Origin: Burkholderiales bacterium | GTDB taxonomy: Bacteria > Pseudomonadota > Gammaproteobacteria > Burkholderiales > SG8-41 | NCBI GenBank assembly: GCA_022841375.1 | Contig: JALHRQ010000001.1 | Span: 1-64,000, forward strand | DNA length: 64,000 nt | Direction: 5' to 3' | Shown here: piece after piece, positions 36,827 to 44,760 of the stretch | Layout of the letters: each line of letters begins with the position of its first letter | Numbering within the stretch: the first letter of the stretch is position 1 | Position numbers and translations under genes: made by a program | Notes under the pieces: generated by a model | Told to the model about the DNA's origin: nothing | Seen by the model: the letters and a program-made list of their open reading frames with translations, nothing else | The model's database searches: none

Positions 36827-37390
36827 ATGCGCCACTCATACCGCATCATTCCCGCCCTCGTCCTGTGCCTGCTCGCCGTTCCCGCCGCCGCGCAGCAGAA
36901 CATGAAACCCGGCCTGTGGGAGGTCACCAACAAGATGGGCGGCAGCGGCGACATGGGCACGAAGATGGCCTCGGCGCAGGCCGAGATGCAGAAGCAGCTT
37001 GCGGCGATGCCGCCCGAGCAGCGCAAACAAATGGAAAAAATGATGGCTGACAAAGGCGTCGGCATGGCGCCCGGCGGCGCGCCGGGCGGTGGCATGGCGG
37101 CGCGCGTGTGCATCAGCAAGGAAATGGCCGCGCGCAACGAACCGCCGGCGCAACAGGGCGACTGCAAACAGGAACAGCTGCAAAAAAGCGGCAACACCAC
37201 CCGCTTCAAATTCAGCTGCAGCAAACCGCCGGCCACCGGCGAAGGCGAATACACGCTGCATTCGCCCGAGCACTACACCATGAAAATCAAAACCACCAGC
37301 CAGGTCAAAGGCAAAGCGGAACAAATGACCATGGACGCGCAGGGCAAGTGGCTGTCGAATGACTGCGGCAACCTGAAACCCGCCAAATAA
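36827..37390 (+). CDS. DUF3617 domain-containing exported protein
   Basis: A 187-residue protein with a signal peptide (IIPALVLCLLAVPAAAQ). The hallmark KPGLWEVTNKM comes immediately after cleavage, and cysteines lie in RVCISKEM, GDCKQEQL and FSCSKPP and near the C-terminus (SNDCGNL), a pattern typical of DUF3617. A methionine- and glutamine-rich insert (about residues 50-85: MQKQLAAMPPEQRKQMEKMM) precedes the core and is longer than usual. The function of the family is not known. A possible -10 box TAGAAT lies at 36791-36796. Confidence 0.86.
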   Translation: MRHSYRIIPALVLCLLAVPAAAQQNMKPGLWEVTNKMGGSGDMGTKMASAQAEMQKQLAAMPPEQRKQMEKMMADKGVGMAPGGAPGGGMAARVCISKEMAARNEPPAQQGDCKQEQLQKSGNTTRFKFSCSKPPATGEGEYTLHSPEHYTMKIKTTSQVKGKAEQMTMDAQGKWLSNDCGNLKPAK

Positions 37391-37433
37391 GCCCCCGCGG
37401 CCGGCGCCATCTGATCACCCCGCCGGTCCAGCC

Positions 37434-38813
37434 ATGACAGCCCCGAACGCCGCGCCGGCCACCAAAACGGATACCGCCGGACCCCCGATCGCGGACCATC
37501 AGGCGCAGCAACTGATTGCCGGGCAGATCCGGCTGCTCTACCAGAACACCCATCTGGCGCAGGTGGTGACACTGATGAACGGCGCGCTGCTGGCGGTGAT
37601 CCAGAGCACGGCCCTCGGCTACCACGCCGTCATTCCCTGGTTCACGCTGCTCTCCATGGTCAGCCTCTCGCGCATCGCGCTGGCGGTTGCCTACGAGCGC
37701 TCGACACCAGAGGCCAAATTGTCACCTGCCTGGCGCACCCGCTATTGCATCGCCGCGGCGCTGGCCGGCGCAATCTGGGGCGCCTCCAGTTTCATGCTGT
37801 TCACGCCGGACTCCTTCGTCCATCAGATTTTCCTCGCCTTCGTGCTGTCCGGAATGATCGCCGGCGCCATTGGCATCATGGCGGCGTGGTATCCCGCTTT
37901 TGCGCTGTTTTCGGTGCTGACCGCATTACCCACCGTGCTGCGTTTCGCGATGGTCGGCGAAGGCATGCACGTGGCGATGGCCTGGCTGATCTTCCTGTTC
38001 ATGGCCACCATGCTGGTGGTCGCCCATCGCGTCAATCGCGCGATTGTCGAGTCCCTGCAACTGCGTTTCGAAAACCAGAAACTCATCAACGAACTGGAAC
38101 GGCGCGTCAGCGAACGCACGCGCGAGCTGTCGCGCGCCAACGAAGAGCTCGATAAATTCGCCTCCGCCGCTTCGCACGACCTGCAGGAACCGCTGCGCAC
38201 GGTCGCCAACTTCGCCGAACTGCTCAACACCCGCTATGCCGACCGCCTCGACAGCGACGGCCGCGAATTCATCGGCTTCGTGGTCTCGGGCGCGCACCGC
38301 ATGCGCAAACTGATCGACGACCTGCTGGCCTACGCCCGCGTCGACGCCAAAACGCCACCTGCTGTCGATATCGACTGCAACATCATCGTCAGCGAACTGC
38401 GCAACGACCTCAAAGCCGCTATCGAAGAAAGCGGCGCCGTCATCGACTGCGAACCGCTGCACCCGGTGCACGGCAACCCGGGGCAGATCAAACAGGTGTT
38501 TTCCAACCTGCTGGCCAATGCCATCAAGTTCCGCCGCGACGAACCTCCGCATATTCGCATCCGCTCGGTGCGGGAAGGCGACCGCTGTATAATTTCCGTC
38601 CAGGACAACGGTATCGGCATTCCAGAGAAATACCGGTCACGGATTTTCGACATGTACGAACGCCTGCACAGTTCGACCCGTTACCCGGGTACCGGCATGG
38701 GTCTCGCGCTGTGCAAGAAAATCACAGGGGTGCACCATGGAACAATATGGGTTGATTCCGCAGAAGGGCACGGCTCGACATTTCATTTCAGCCTACCTGC
38801 CGCACGGGGATGA
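37434..38813 (+). CDS. Membrane sensor histidine kinase (phytochrome-like HisKA class)
   Basis: A 459-residue two-component sensor. Residues 40-205 contain about six hydrophobic segments with little periplasmic sequence, so the signal is probably sensed in or at the membrane. A short coiled coil follows (ENQKLINELERRVSERTREL). The HisKA motif SHDLQEPLRTVANFAELL contains the phospho-acceptor H248. The ATPase domain has an N box (LLANAIKFRRDEPPH), G1 (DNGIGIPEKY) and G2 (GTGMGLALCKKI). The SHDLQEPLR form is typical of kinases that pair with Rcp1-like single-domain regulators, and exactly such a gene overlaps the 3' end. Confidence 0.92.
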   Translation: MTAPNAAPATKTDTAGPPIADHQAQQLIAGQIRLLYQNTHLAQVVTLMNGALLAVIQSTALGYHAVIPWFTLLSMVSLSRIALAVAYERSTPEAKLSPAWRTRYCIAAALAGAIWGASSFMLFTPDSFVHQIFLAFVLSGMIAGAIGIMAAWYPAFALFSVLTALPTVLRFAMVGEGMHVAMAWLIFLFMATMLVVAHRVNRAIVESLQLRFENQKLINELERRVSERTRELSRANEELDKFASAASHDLQEPLRTVANFAELLNTRYADRLDSDGREFIGFVVSGAHRMRKLIDDLLAYARVDAKTPPAVDIDCNIIVSELRNDLKAAIEESGAVIDCEPLHPVHGNPGQIKQVFSNLLANAIKFRRDEPPHIRIRSVREGDRCIISVQDNGIGIPEKYRSRIFDMYERLHSSTRYPGTGMGLALCKKITGVHHGTIWVDSAEGHGSTFHFSLPAARG

Positions 38814-39246
38814 AGGTCAGGACGGGAGTGGTCGACCGATCGAAATCCTGCTGGTCGAAGATAATCCCGCGGACGTGCGCATGATGCAGGAAGCCCTGTT
38901 GATGGCCCAGATCCCGCACCAGTTGGCACTGGTCACCGACGGCGAAGAAGCCCTGCAATACCTGAACCGGCAGGATAAATATTCCGCCGCCACGCGCCCC
39001 GACATCGTGCTGCTCGACATCAAGCTGCCCAAAATCAGCGGCCACGGCGTGCTCGAAGCCATTCGCAACAATCCCGAGCTGCGTACGCTGCCGGTGATGA
39101 TCCTCACCAGTTCCTCCGCCCCGCAGGACCGCAGCACCAGCGAGAACCTGCAGGCCACGCACTTCATCACCAAACCCGTCGGCCTCAACGTGCTGGCCGG
39201 CGACATCAAGATCATCAACGCCCTGGTCAAGCGCAGCGGCATCTGA
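38737..39246 (+). CDS. Single-domain response regulator (Rcp1-like)
   Basis: A 169-residue receiver-only regulator. After a 35-residue leader come ILLVEDNPADVRMM (acidic pocket), RPDIVLLDIKLPKISGHG with phospho-acceptor D94, MILTSSSAP and HFITKPVGL (conserved Thr/Ser and Lys). The only in-frame ATG is at 38737, inside the kinase gene, giving a 77-base overlap in a different frame. An AGGGG sequence precedes it, so I accept this start, although a TTG at 38752 is possible. No output domain is present, so it must act through protein contacts or a phosphorelay. It clearly belongs to the upstream kinase. Confidence 0.88.
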   Translation: MEQYGLIPQKGTARHFISAYLPHGDEGQDGSGRPIEILLVEDNPADVRMMQEALLMAQIPHQLALVTDGEEALQYLNRQDKYSAATRPDIVLLDIKLPKISGHGVLEAIRNNPELRTLPVMILTSSSAPQDRSTSENLQATHFITKPVGLNVLAGDIKIINALVKRSGI

Positions 39247-39302
39247 TCCCGCCGTTCATCGCGGCGGGGTGCCTGCCAAACATTTATCAATGGGCGCTGC
39301 GT

Positions 39303-39863
39303 ATGGCATGGGACTCCACGCCAAATATCGTTCAAGGTCCTGACGGCGTTGAAATCACCGCTAAATGGTTCAGCACGCCGGCGCTCATTGTCGGCGCCAT
39401 CGGCATTTATCTGGTGTTTGATCTGCTGTCTGATTTCGTGTTTCGGGTTTTGCCGGGGAGCGGCTCAAGGCCGGACCCGTGGCTGGCCCTGCCGGGACTC
39501 ATCGCCGCAGGCGCACTGTGTTACGCCGCACTGGCCTGCTGCATCAATCGCACGCGCGTCGAAATCCGCGCATCCAGTATCATCATCAGCAACGGCCCGT
39601 TGCCGTGGCCGGGTAAAAAGCGGTTTGAACTCAATGATATACGAATGGTGTACAACACCATGGCGCTACGCCTCAAGCATTACAGACGGAGCAAGAATGT
39701 CACCTCCTTTGTCGTCATGGCAGTAACGGGAAACAACCAGCACATTCAGTTGGTGAAAGCGGCTGACCGGAAAAATGCCGACGAAATCGAAACCATCATC
39801 AAAGCGCAACTGGGGCTGAAGCCATCCGCAAGCCCCAAAACGAATCAGACAAAACCGAATTGA
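39303..39863 (+). CDS. Hypothetical membrane protein with two spans and a PH-like cytoplasmic part
   Basis: I do not recognise a named family. The 186-residue product has two hydrophobic segments (about residues 25-48, STPALIVGAIGIYLVFDLL, and 60-83, LALPGLIAAGALCYAALACC). A predicted beta-rich stretch follows (TRVEIRASSIIISNGPLPW, KRFELNDIRMVYNTM) that resembles the bacterial PH-like/YdbT-type pattern. The C-terminal tail is Lys/Asn-rich. There is no clear ribosome-binding site before the ATG at 39303. It lies alone between the response regulator and a Bug receptor. Confidence 0.65.
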   Translation: MAWDSTPNIVQGPDGVEITAKWFSTPALIVGAIGIYLVFDLLSDFVFRVLPGSGSRPDPWLALPGLIAAGALCYAALACCINRTRVEIRASSIIISNGPLPWPGKKRFELNDIRMVYNTMALRLKHYRRSKNVTSFVVMAVTGNNQHIQLVKAADRKNADEIETIIKAQLGLKPSASPKTNQTKPN

Positions 39864-39876
39864 CGCCGGAGATCAC

Positions 39877-40839
39877 TTGAACCACACCCTTACCGCCATT
39901 GCAGCCGCCCTGCTGACACTCAACGCCACCGCCCACGCCGCCGACCCCTACCCCAGCAAAGTCATCCGCATGATCGTCCCACTCGCCCCCGGCGGCACCG
40001 GCGACACGCTGGCGCGCACCGTCGGCGAGGAAATGGGCAAGATCCTCGGTACCAACGTCGTCATCGACAATCGCCCCGGCGCCGGCGGCCTGATCGGCAC
40101 GCAGACGGTCGCCGGCGCAGCCCCCGACGGCTACACCCTCATCAATGTGAGCCCATCACACGTGATCAACCCGGCGCTGTACAGCGGCAAGACCTACGAC
40201 CCGATCAGGGATTTCGAACCGGTGATCCACATCGCCAACACCTACCAGATCATCGTCGCCCATCCGTCACTGCCGGCGAAGAACCTGAAGGAACTGATCG
40301 CGATGGCCAAAGCCACGCCGGGCAAACTGTCCTACGGCTCCGCCGGCACCGGCTCGGCGACGCACCTCAACATGGAACTGTTCAAATCCATGGCCGGCGT
40401 CGACATCACCCACATTCCGTACAAAGGCAGCACCTTCGCGCGCATGGACACCGTCGGCGGCCAGGTGCAACTCGCCATGGACGGCCTGCTGCCCGTGCTG
40501 CCGCTAATCAAGGAAGGCAAACTGCGCCCGCTCGGCTTGACCAGCACCAAACGCTCACAGATCGCTCCCGACATCCCGACCATCGGCGAAATCGTCCCCG
40601 GCTACGGCACCGACACCTGGTACGGCGTACTCGCCCCGGCGAAAACGCCAAAGCCGATCATCGCCACACTGCACGGCGCTGCGCTGAAGGCGATGAACAC
40701 GCCGGCAACGGCGGCGCGGTTGAAACAACTGGGGACTGATGCGGTGGGTGGGACTTCAGAGCAGTTTGGGAAACTGATTGCGAGTGAGGCGAAGCTTTGG
40801 GCGAAGGTGGTGCAGGTTTCGGGGGCGAAAGTTAATTAA
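39877..40839 (+). CDS. Bug-family (TctC-like) solute-binding receptor
   Basis: A second orphan tripartite-tricarboxylate-type receptor, 320 residues. The signal peptide is NHTLTAIAAALLTLNATAHA. Bug signatures include KVIRMIVPLAPGGTGDTLAR, VVIDNRPGAGGLIGTQTVA and SYGSAGTGSATHLNMELF (ligand-carboxylate binding loops). The start is a TTG with GGAGA 5 bases upstream. Membrane components are absent. The last 40 or so codons (from about 40720) switch from C-ending to G- and T-ending codons, unlike the rest of the gene. Possible ligands are small di- or tricarboxylates; the PrpF/GalD-like gene 1.4 kb downstream handles such compounds, but a link is only suggestive. Confidence 0.9.
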   Translation: MNHTLTAIAAALLTLNATAHAADPYPSKVIRMIVPLAPGGTGDTLARTVGEEMGKILGTNVVIDNRPGAGGLIGTQTVAGAAPDGYTLINVSPSHVINPALYSGKTYDPIRDFEPVIHIANTYQIIVAHPSLPAKNLKELIAMAKATPGKLSYGSAGTGSATHLNMELFKSMAGVDITHIPYKGSTFARMDTVGGQVQLAMDGLLPVLPLIKEGKLRPLGLTSTKRSQIAPDIPTIGEIVPGYGTDTWYGVLAPAKTPKPIIATLHGAALKAMNTPATAARLKQLGTDAVGGTSEQFGKLIASEAKLWAKVVQVSGAKVN

Positions 40840-40867
40840 GTAAAAGCATACCTACTCAAACACTCGC

Positions 40868-41779
40868 ATGAAAATCTCCCAAATCACTCGCCGCGACATA
40901 GTCGATGCAATTTCCGTTGAGAAAATCAACTGGAGTGGGCGAATGGAGGAGTCTGAATTTTTATCACGCCTATTTAATTTGTCAGCAATCCCGTCAACAG
41001 ACCATCGCTTTAAAGATGCGGCAGGAGATATCTGGCAGCACCGCGTAAATAACTTCGATTGGGATAGTGATTGGGTTTTCTACGACTCTCGATTTAATTT
41101 AATGAATGGCGATGACGAAGATTTCCTTTCATTTTTATGCGAAACAATCCATCCAGTTGTAAGACCTGACCCAACCGAGGCAGAAAGAATCTGCCAGCTA
41201 TACAATGAATATTTACGGAACGATGGTTTTCAGATTATCGAAAAAACGAGACTGTCTGGGAAGCCAGTATTCATTGGTCGATATGTAGGGACTGGTGTGA
41301 CGCCCGCGATTGCTGCCGCCAAATCAACTCTTGGTGGCACAGACTCTGGTTATATCTTTCAGCAAATTACAAGAATGGAAGCCGCAGTAGGGAACGATCC
41401 AGCGTTAGCAATTGGCACAGCAAAGGAGCTACTGGAGTCTTGCTGCAAAACAATTCTTACTGACAGAGAAGTTGCTTTTACAAAGTCAGCGGACTTACCA
41501 GAATTAGTCAAATTAACCGTCAAATCTCTGGAGTTAACGCCTGACGATATTCCAGAAAAAGCCAAAGCTGCGGAAACCATCAAGCGTTTACTCAGTAATT
41601 TAGGCACTATCGCTCAAGGCATCTCGGAACTAAGAAATCAATATGGAACGGGGCACGGTAAGGCAGCGGGCGCCAAGGGCCTAAATTCGCGTCACGCAAA
41701 ACTGGCCGTTGGTGCAGCCTCCACATTGGCAGTATTCCTAGCTGAAACTCACAGCGAAAAGCCTGCAAAACCAAGTTAG
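40868..41779 (+). CDS. AbiJ-like abortive-infection protein (N-terminal AbiJ domain plus Abi_C)
   Basis: A 303-residue probable phage-defence protein. The N-terminal 140 residues (TRRDIVDAISVEKINWSGRM, FLSRLFNLSAIPSTDHRF, WQHRVNNFDWDSDWVFYDSR, FLCETIHPVVRPDPTEA) match the AbiJ N-terminal domain type found in Abi proteins. The C-terminal half has the Abi_C pattern AIGTAKELLESCCKTILTD and RNQYGTGHGKAAG (H263). Codon use and base composition are clearly more AT-rich than the neighbours, which points to horizontal transfer. It sits between the 3' end of a Bug gene and a 450-base repeat-filled gap. Members are single-gene systems, so no partner is needed. The domain assignment is from memory of the motif pattern. 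Confidence 0.8.
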   Translation: MKISQITRRDIVDAISVEKINWSGRMEESEFLSRLFNLSAIPSTDHRFKDAAGDIWQHRVNNFDWDSDWVFYDSRFNLMNGDDEDFLSFLCETIHPVVRPDPTEAERICQLYNEYLRNDGFQIIEKTRLSGKPVFIGRYVGTGVTPAIAAAKSTLGGTDSGYIFQQITRMEAAVGNDPALAIGTAKELLESCCKTILTDREVAFTKSADLPELVKLTVKSLELTPDDIPEKAKAAETIKRLLSNLGTIAQGISELRNQYGTGHGKAAGAKGLNSRHAKLAVGAASTLAVFLAETHSEKPAKPS

Positions 41780-42120
41780 CCACCCTTCCGAGCCGCCGAG
41801 TAGCGCAGCGCGGCCGGGGGAAGTCGGCGAGGACTGTCTGAGCCATTGCCGCTCAGCGGCAATGGCGAGTTCCGCAGCCGCCCGGCTGTGCGAGCAACGC
41901 AGGGGACCCCGAAGGGGCGGCGAAGCAGGGTCGCCTTCTCTTTGGTTACTTTCTCTTGGCGAAGCAAGAGAAAGTAACTAGCAGCCGGGCTACCCCCGGC
42001 GAAGTTGAAGTACCGCAATTCCAGTGGCAAGGACGCCCTTCGACAGGCTCAGGGCGAACGGTGGTTTTGGGCATACTCAAAATCAAAACCTTGGATTCCG
42101 GCTTGTGCCGGAATGACGGC
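41780..42120. repeat. Repeat-filled intergenic region with four palindromic elements
   Basis: This is the only gene-free stretch over 300 bases (41780-42228). It holds a near-perfect palindrome CCATTGCCGCT-C-AGCGGCAATGG (41843-41865). A 14-bp perfect hairpin follows, GTTACTTTCTCTTG (41945-41958) with CAAGAGAAAGTAAC (41965-41978). Next is a CGCCCTTCGACAGGCTCAGG-type repeat (42034-42056), and last ATTCCGGC-TTGT-GCCGGAAT (42095-42114). The third and fourth resemble repeats that recur between genes in many Beta- and Gammaproteobacteria. I see no coding sequence here apart from chance frames. Confidence 0.75.
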
Positions 42121-42228
42121 ATCTAGCGTTACGCATGCTGGAACGTCAGATACTCACCCCGCTCCGCCGCTCTATAATCATCACTCCATTTGTCAGCAAA
42201 GCTGCCCCCGGCAGCCCCGGAGTCCGAC

Positions 42229-43341
42229 ATGCAAACCAAAATCCCCTGCGTCATCATGCGCGGCGGCACCTCGAGAGGCCCCTTCCTCCTCAAGGACGAC
42301 CTCCCCAGCGACCCCGCCACCAGAGACGAAGTCCTGTTAGCCATCATGGGCTCCCCCCACGAAATCCAGGTCGACGGCATCGGCGGTTCGCATTCAGTGA
42401 CCAGCAAAGTCGCGATGATCAGCAAATCCACACGCCCCGACGCCGACGTCGATTATTTTTTCGCGCAGGTGCAGATCCACGAAAAATTCGTCGACACCAA
42501 ACCGACCTGCGGCAACATGCTGGTCGCCGTCGGCCCCTTCGCCATCGATGCCGGGCTGGTGCCGGCGCAGGACGGCGAAACCACGGTGCGCATTTACAGC
42601 GTCAACACCGAATCGCTGGTCGAGGCCATCGTGCAGACCCCCGGCAAACAGGTTCAGTACGAAGGCGACGCATCGATCGACGGCGTGCCCGGCACTGCGG
42701 CGCCGGTAGGAATCAATTTCAGCGATGCCATCGGTGCGGTCACCGGCAAGATGCTGCCGACCGGCAAAGCGCTGGACGTGATCGACGGTGTCGAAGTGAG
42801 CTGTGTCGATATTGCGATGCCCATTGTGATGATGCGTGCCGCCGACATGGGCAAGACCGGTTATGAAAGCGCAGTAGAACTGGATGCTGACCGCGTACTG
42901 ATGGAACGCATGGAAGCCATCCGCCGCAAGGCCGGCGTATTGATGGGCATGGGCGACGTGTCGAAAAACGTGGTGCCGAAAATCACGCTGCTCGCCAAAC
43001 CGCGCCACGGCGGCACCATCAGCTCGCGTTATTTTGTGCCCGAGACCTGCCACAAATCGCATCCGGTCACCGGCACGGTATGCATCAGCGCCGCCTGCGC
43101 GATTCCCGGCACGCTGGCTGCAGAGATCGCGCCGCTGAAACCGGCGCCGCAGGGCATGGTGAAAATTGAACATCCGTCGGGGATGATCCTGATTGACCTT
43201 GATGCGGATTTTATGAACGGCAAACAGGAGCTGCGTCGTGCGGCGCTGGTGCGTACGGCGCGGCGGATTTTCGAAGGCAGCGTGATGGTCCCGTCGCAGA
43301 TCTGGGCGGGTAAATCTGCGGCTGCGAAGCGTGCGGCTTGA
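42229..43341 (+). CDS. PrpF/GalD-family isomerase (4-oxalomesaconate tautomerase-like)
   Basis: A 370-residue member of the PrpF family (diaminopimelate-epimerase fold), whose members isomerise small unsaturated tricarboxylates: GalD converts 4-oxalomesaconate tautomers in gallate breakdown, and PrpF isomerises aconitate. Seen are KIPCVIMRGGTSRGPFLLK, DGIGGSHSVTSKVAMI, PTCGNMLVAVGPFA with the conserved Cys, and FEGSVMVPSQIWAG at the end. The LMGMGDVSKNVVPKITLL segment resembles GalD proteins more than PrpF, so I favour the tautomerase. The start at 42229 has CCGGAG upstream. No other gallate genes (galA-C) are near, so the pathway remains unproven. Confidence 0.82.
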   Translation: MQTKIPCVIMRGGTSRGPFLLKDDLPSDPATRDEVLLAIMGSPHEIQVDGIGGSHSVTSKVAMISKSTRPDADVDYFFAQVQIHEKFVDTKPTCGNMLVAVGPFAIDAGLVPAQDGETTVRIYSVNTESLVEAIVQTPGKQVQYEGDASIDGVPGTAAPVGINFSDAIGAVTGKMLPTGKALDVIDGVEVSCVDIAMPIVMMRAADMGKTGYESAVELDADRVLMERMEAIRRKAGVLMGMGDVSKNVVPKITLLAKPRHGGTISSRYFVPETCHKSHPVTGTVCISAACAIPGTLAAEIAPLKPAPQGMVKIEHPSGMILIDLDADFMNGKQELRRAALVRTARRIFEGSVMVPSQIWAGKSAAAKRAA

Positions 43342-43370
43342 TTCCTGAGACACTCAAGACCTCCACTACC

Positions 43371-43445
43371 GTCACTCCGGCGGAAGCCGGAGTCCAGAGA
43401 TTTTCTGAACGCCCAAACTGGATTCCGGCTTTCGCCGGAATGACG
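43371..43445. repeat. Inverted pair of CCGGC hairpin repeats
   Basis: Two related hairpins face each other. ACTCCGGC-GGAA-GCCGGAGT (43374-43393) is in one orientation. ATTCCGGC-TTTC-GCCGGAAT (43422-43441), followed by GACG, is in the other. The second is nearly identical to the copy at 42095-42114. Together they form a composite, REP/BIME-like unit between the isomerase gene and hpnE. Confidence 0.8.
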
Positions 43446-43471
43446 AGCTGCTTTTGTGACGGATACCGGTC

Positions 43472-44758
43472 ATGACAACATCCACCACAGTCGCAGTCAT
43501 CGGCGGCGGTTACGCCGGTATGTCTGCGGCGGTGGAACTCGCCAGCCGCGGTGTTGCGGTGACGGTGTTTGAAGCCGCGCCCGCGTTGGGTGGCCGCGCG
43601 CGCCGCGTCACCGTCAACGACACCGCGCTCGACAACGGGCTGCACATCCTGATCGGCGCGTATTCCGAAACACTAAGACTGATTGACAAGGTCGCGCCGA
43701 AGCGGGATTCCTTCCTGCGCCTGCCGCTGGATTTGCAGATCCACAATCAATTCCATCTGCGCGCGCCCAAGTTGCCTGCGCCGCTGCATGTGGCGTGGGC
43801 ACTGTTCACCGCGAAGGGCATAGGCTTAGAAGACAAACGCGCCGCCGCGCGGTTCATGAATGCGATGAAGTCTTGCCAATATCAACTGCCGCAGGACTGC
43901 ACGGTTGCCGCCCTGCTCGCCGAACATCTGCAACCCGTTGTTTTAATTGAATATTTATGGGGCCCGTTGTGTGTGGCCGCACTCAACACGCCGGCACAAC
44001 GCGCTTCGGCGCAGGTGTTTCTCAATGTATTGCGCGACAGCCTCGGCGCCGGCCGCGCCGCCAGTGATCTGCTGCTGGCGCGCATGGACCTCACTGCGCT
44101 GCTGCCGAAACCGGCGGCGGATTACGTGCGCGCGCGCGGCGGGCAGGTCGAACCGGGCGCCACCGTTGAGCGCATCACGCGTGATGGCGATGGCTTTAAT
44201 GTGCAGGTGCACGGCACCATGCGGCGTTTCGCCCGGGTGATCTGCGCGGTGGCGCCGCATCGCGTGACGCCGCTGCTCGCGGACATTGCGGAACTGCACA
44301 CGACCGCACAGCAGATTGAAGCCCTGCGATACGAACCCATCCATTCAGTATGGCTGCAGTTCGACGGCACAGTGAAGCTGCCGTCACCGATGATCGGTCT
44401 CGCTGGCAGTCCGGCGCAGTGGCTGTTCGACCGCGAGGCGATCTGCGGCCAGCGCGGGCTGATCGGCGCGGTGATCAGCGCTTCGGAAGAACAGGTCGGC
44501 GAAGCGCAGAATGATCTGGCGCGGCGTGTCGTCGCGGATATCGCTGCGGCTTTCGGCCCGCTGCCCAAGTTGTTGTGGCACCGCGTGATCGCCGAAAAAC
44601 GTGCGACCTTCAGCTGCACGCCCGACTTGGTGCGTCCCGCAGTGCAGACGCCCTGCCCCGGTTTTGTATTGGCCGGCGACTATGTGGCCGGTGATTATCC
44701 GGCGACCATTGAAGCCGCCGTGCGCAGCGGTGTTCATGCCGCGACTCTGATTCGATAA
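43472..44758 (+). CDS. hpnE: Hydroxysqualene dehydroxylase HpnE
   Basis: A FAD-dependent enzyme that reduces hydroxysqualene to squalene, completing the HpnCDE pathway. The 428-residue protein has the N-terminal dinucleotide motif VAVIGGGYAGMSAAVELASR, then FEAAPALGGRARRV and DNGLHILIGAYSETLRLI, which are typical of HpnE rather than of other amine-oxidase-like flavoproteins. The C-terminal FVLAGDYVAGDYPATIEAAVRSG is the FAD-closing motif. It stands alone here: hpnC and hpnD are at 25.5-27.1 kb on the same strand. It is flanked on both sides by intergenic repeats (43371-43445 and 44761-44906). Confidence 0.9.
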   Translation: MTTSTTVAVIGGGYAGMSAAVELASRGVAVTVFEAAPALGGRARRVTVNDTALDNGLHILIGAYSETLRLIDKVAPKRDSFLRLPLDLQIHNQFHLRAPKLPAPLHVAWALFTAKGIGLEDKRAAARFMNAMKSCQYQLPQDCTVAALLAEHLQPVVLIEYLWGPLCVAALNTPAQRASAQVFLNVLRDSLGAGRAASDLLLARMDLTALLPKPAADYVRARGGQVEPGATVERITRDGDGFNVQVHGTMRRFARVICAVAPHRVTPLLADIAELHTTAQQIEALRYEPIHSVWLQFDGTVKLPSPMIGLAGSPAQWLFDREAICGQRGLIGAVISASEEQVGEAQNDLARRVVADIAAAFGPLPKLLWHRVIAEKRATFSCTPDLVRPAVQTPCPGFVLAGDYVAGDYPATIEAAVRSGVHAATLIR

Positions 44759-44760
44759 CC

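Noticed and set aside
41607-42030. Minus-strand frames of about 80 codons through the repeat region
   Set aside because: They run through palindromic repeats and the Abi gene 3' end; repeats of this kind often give spurious frames.
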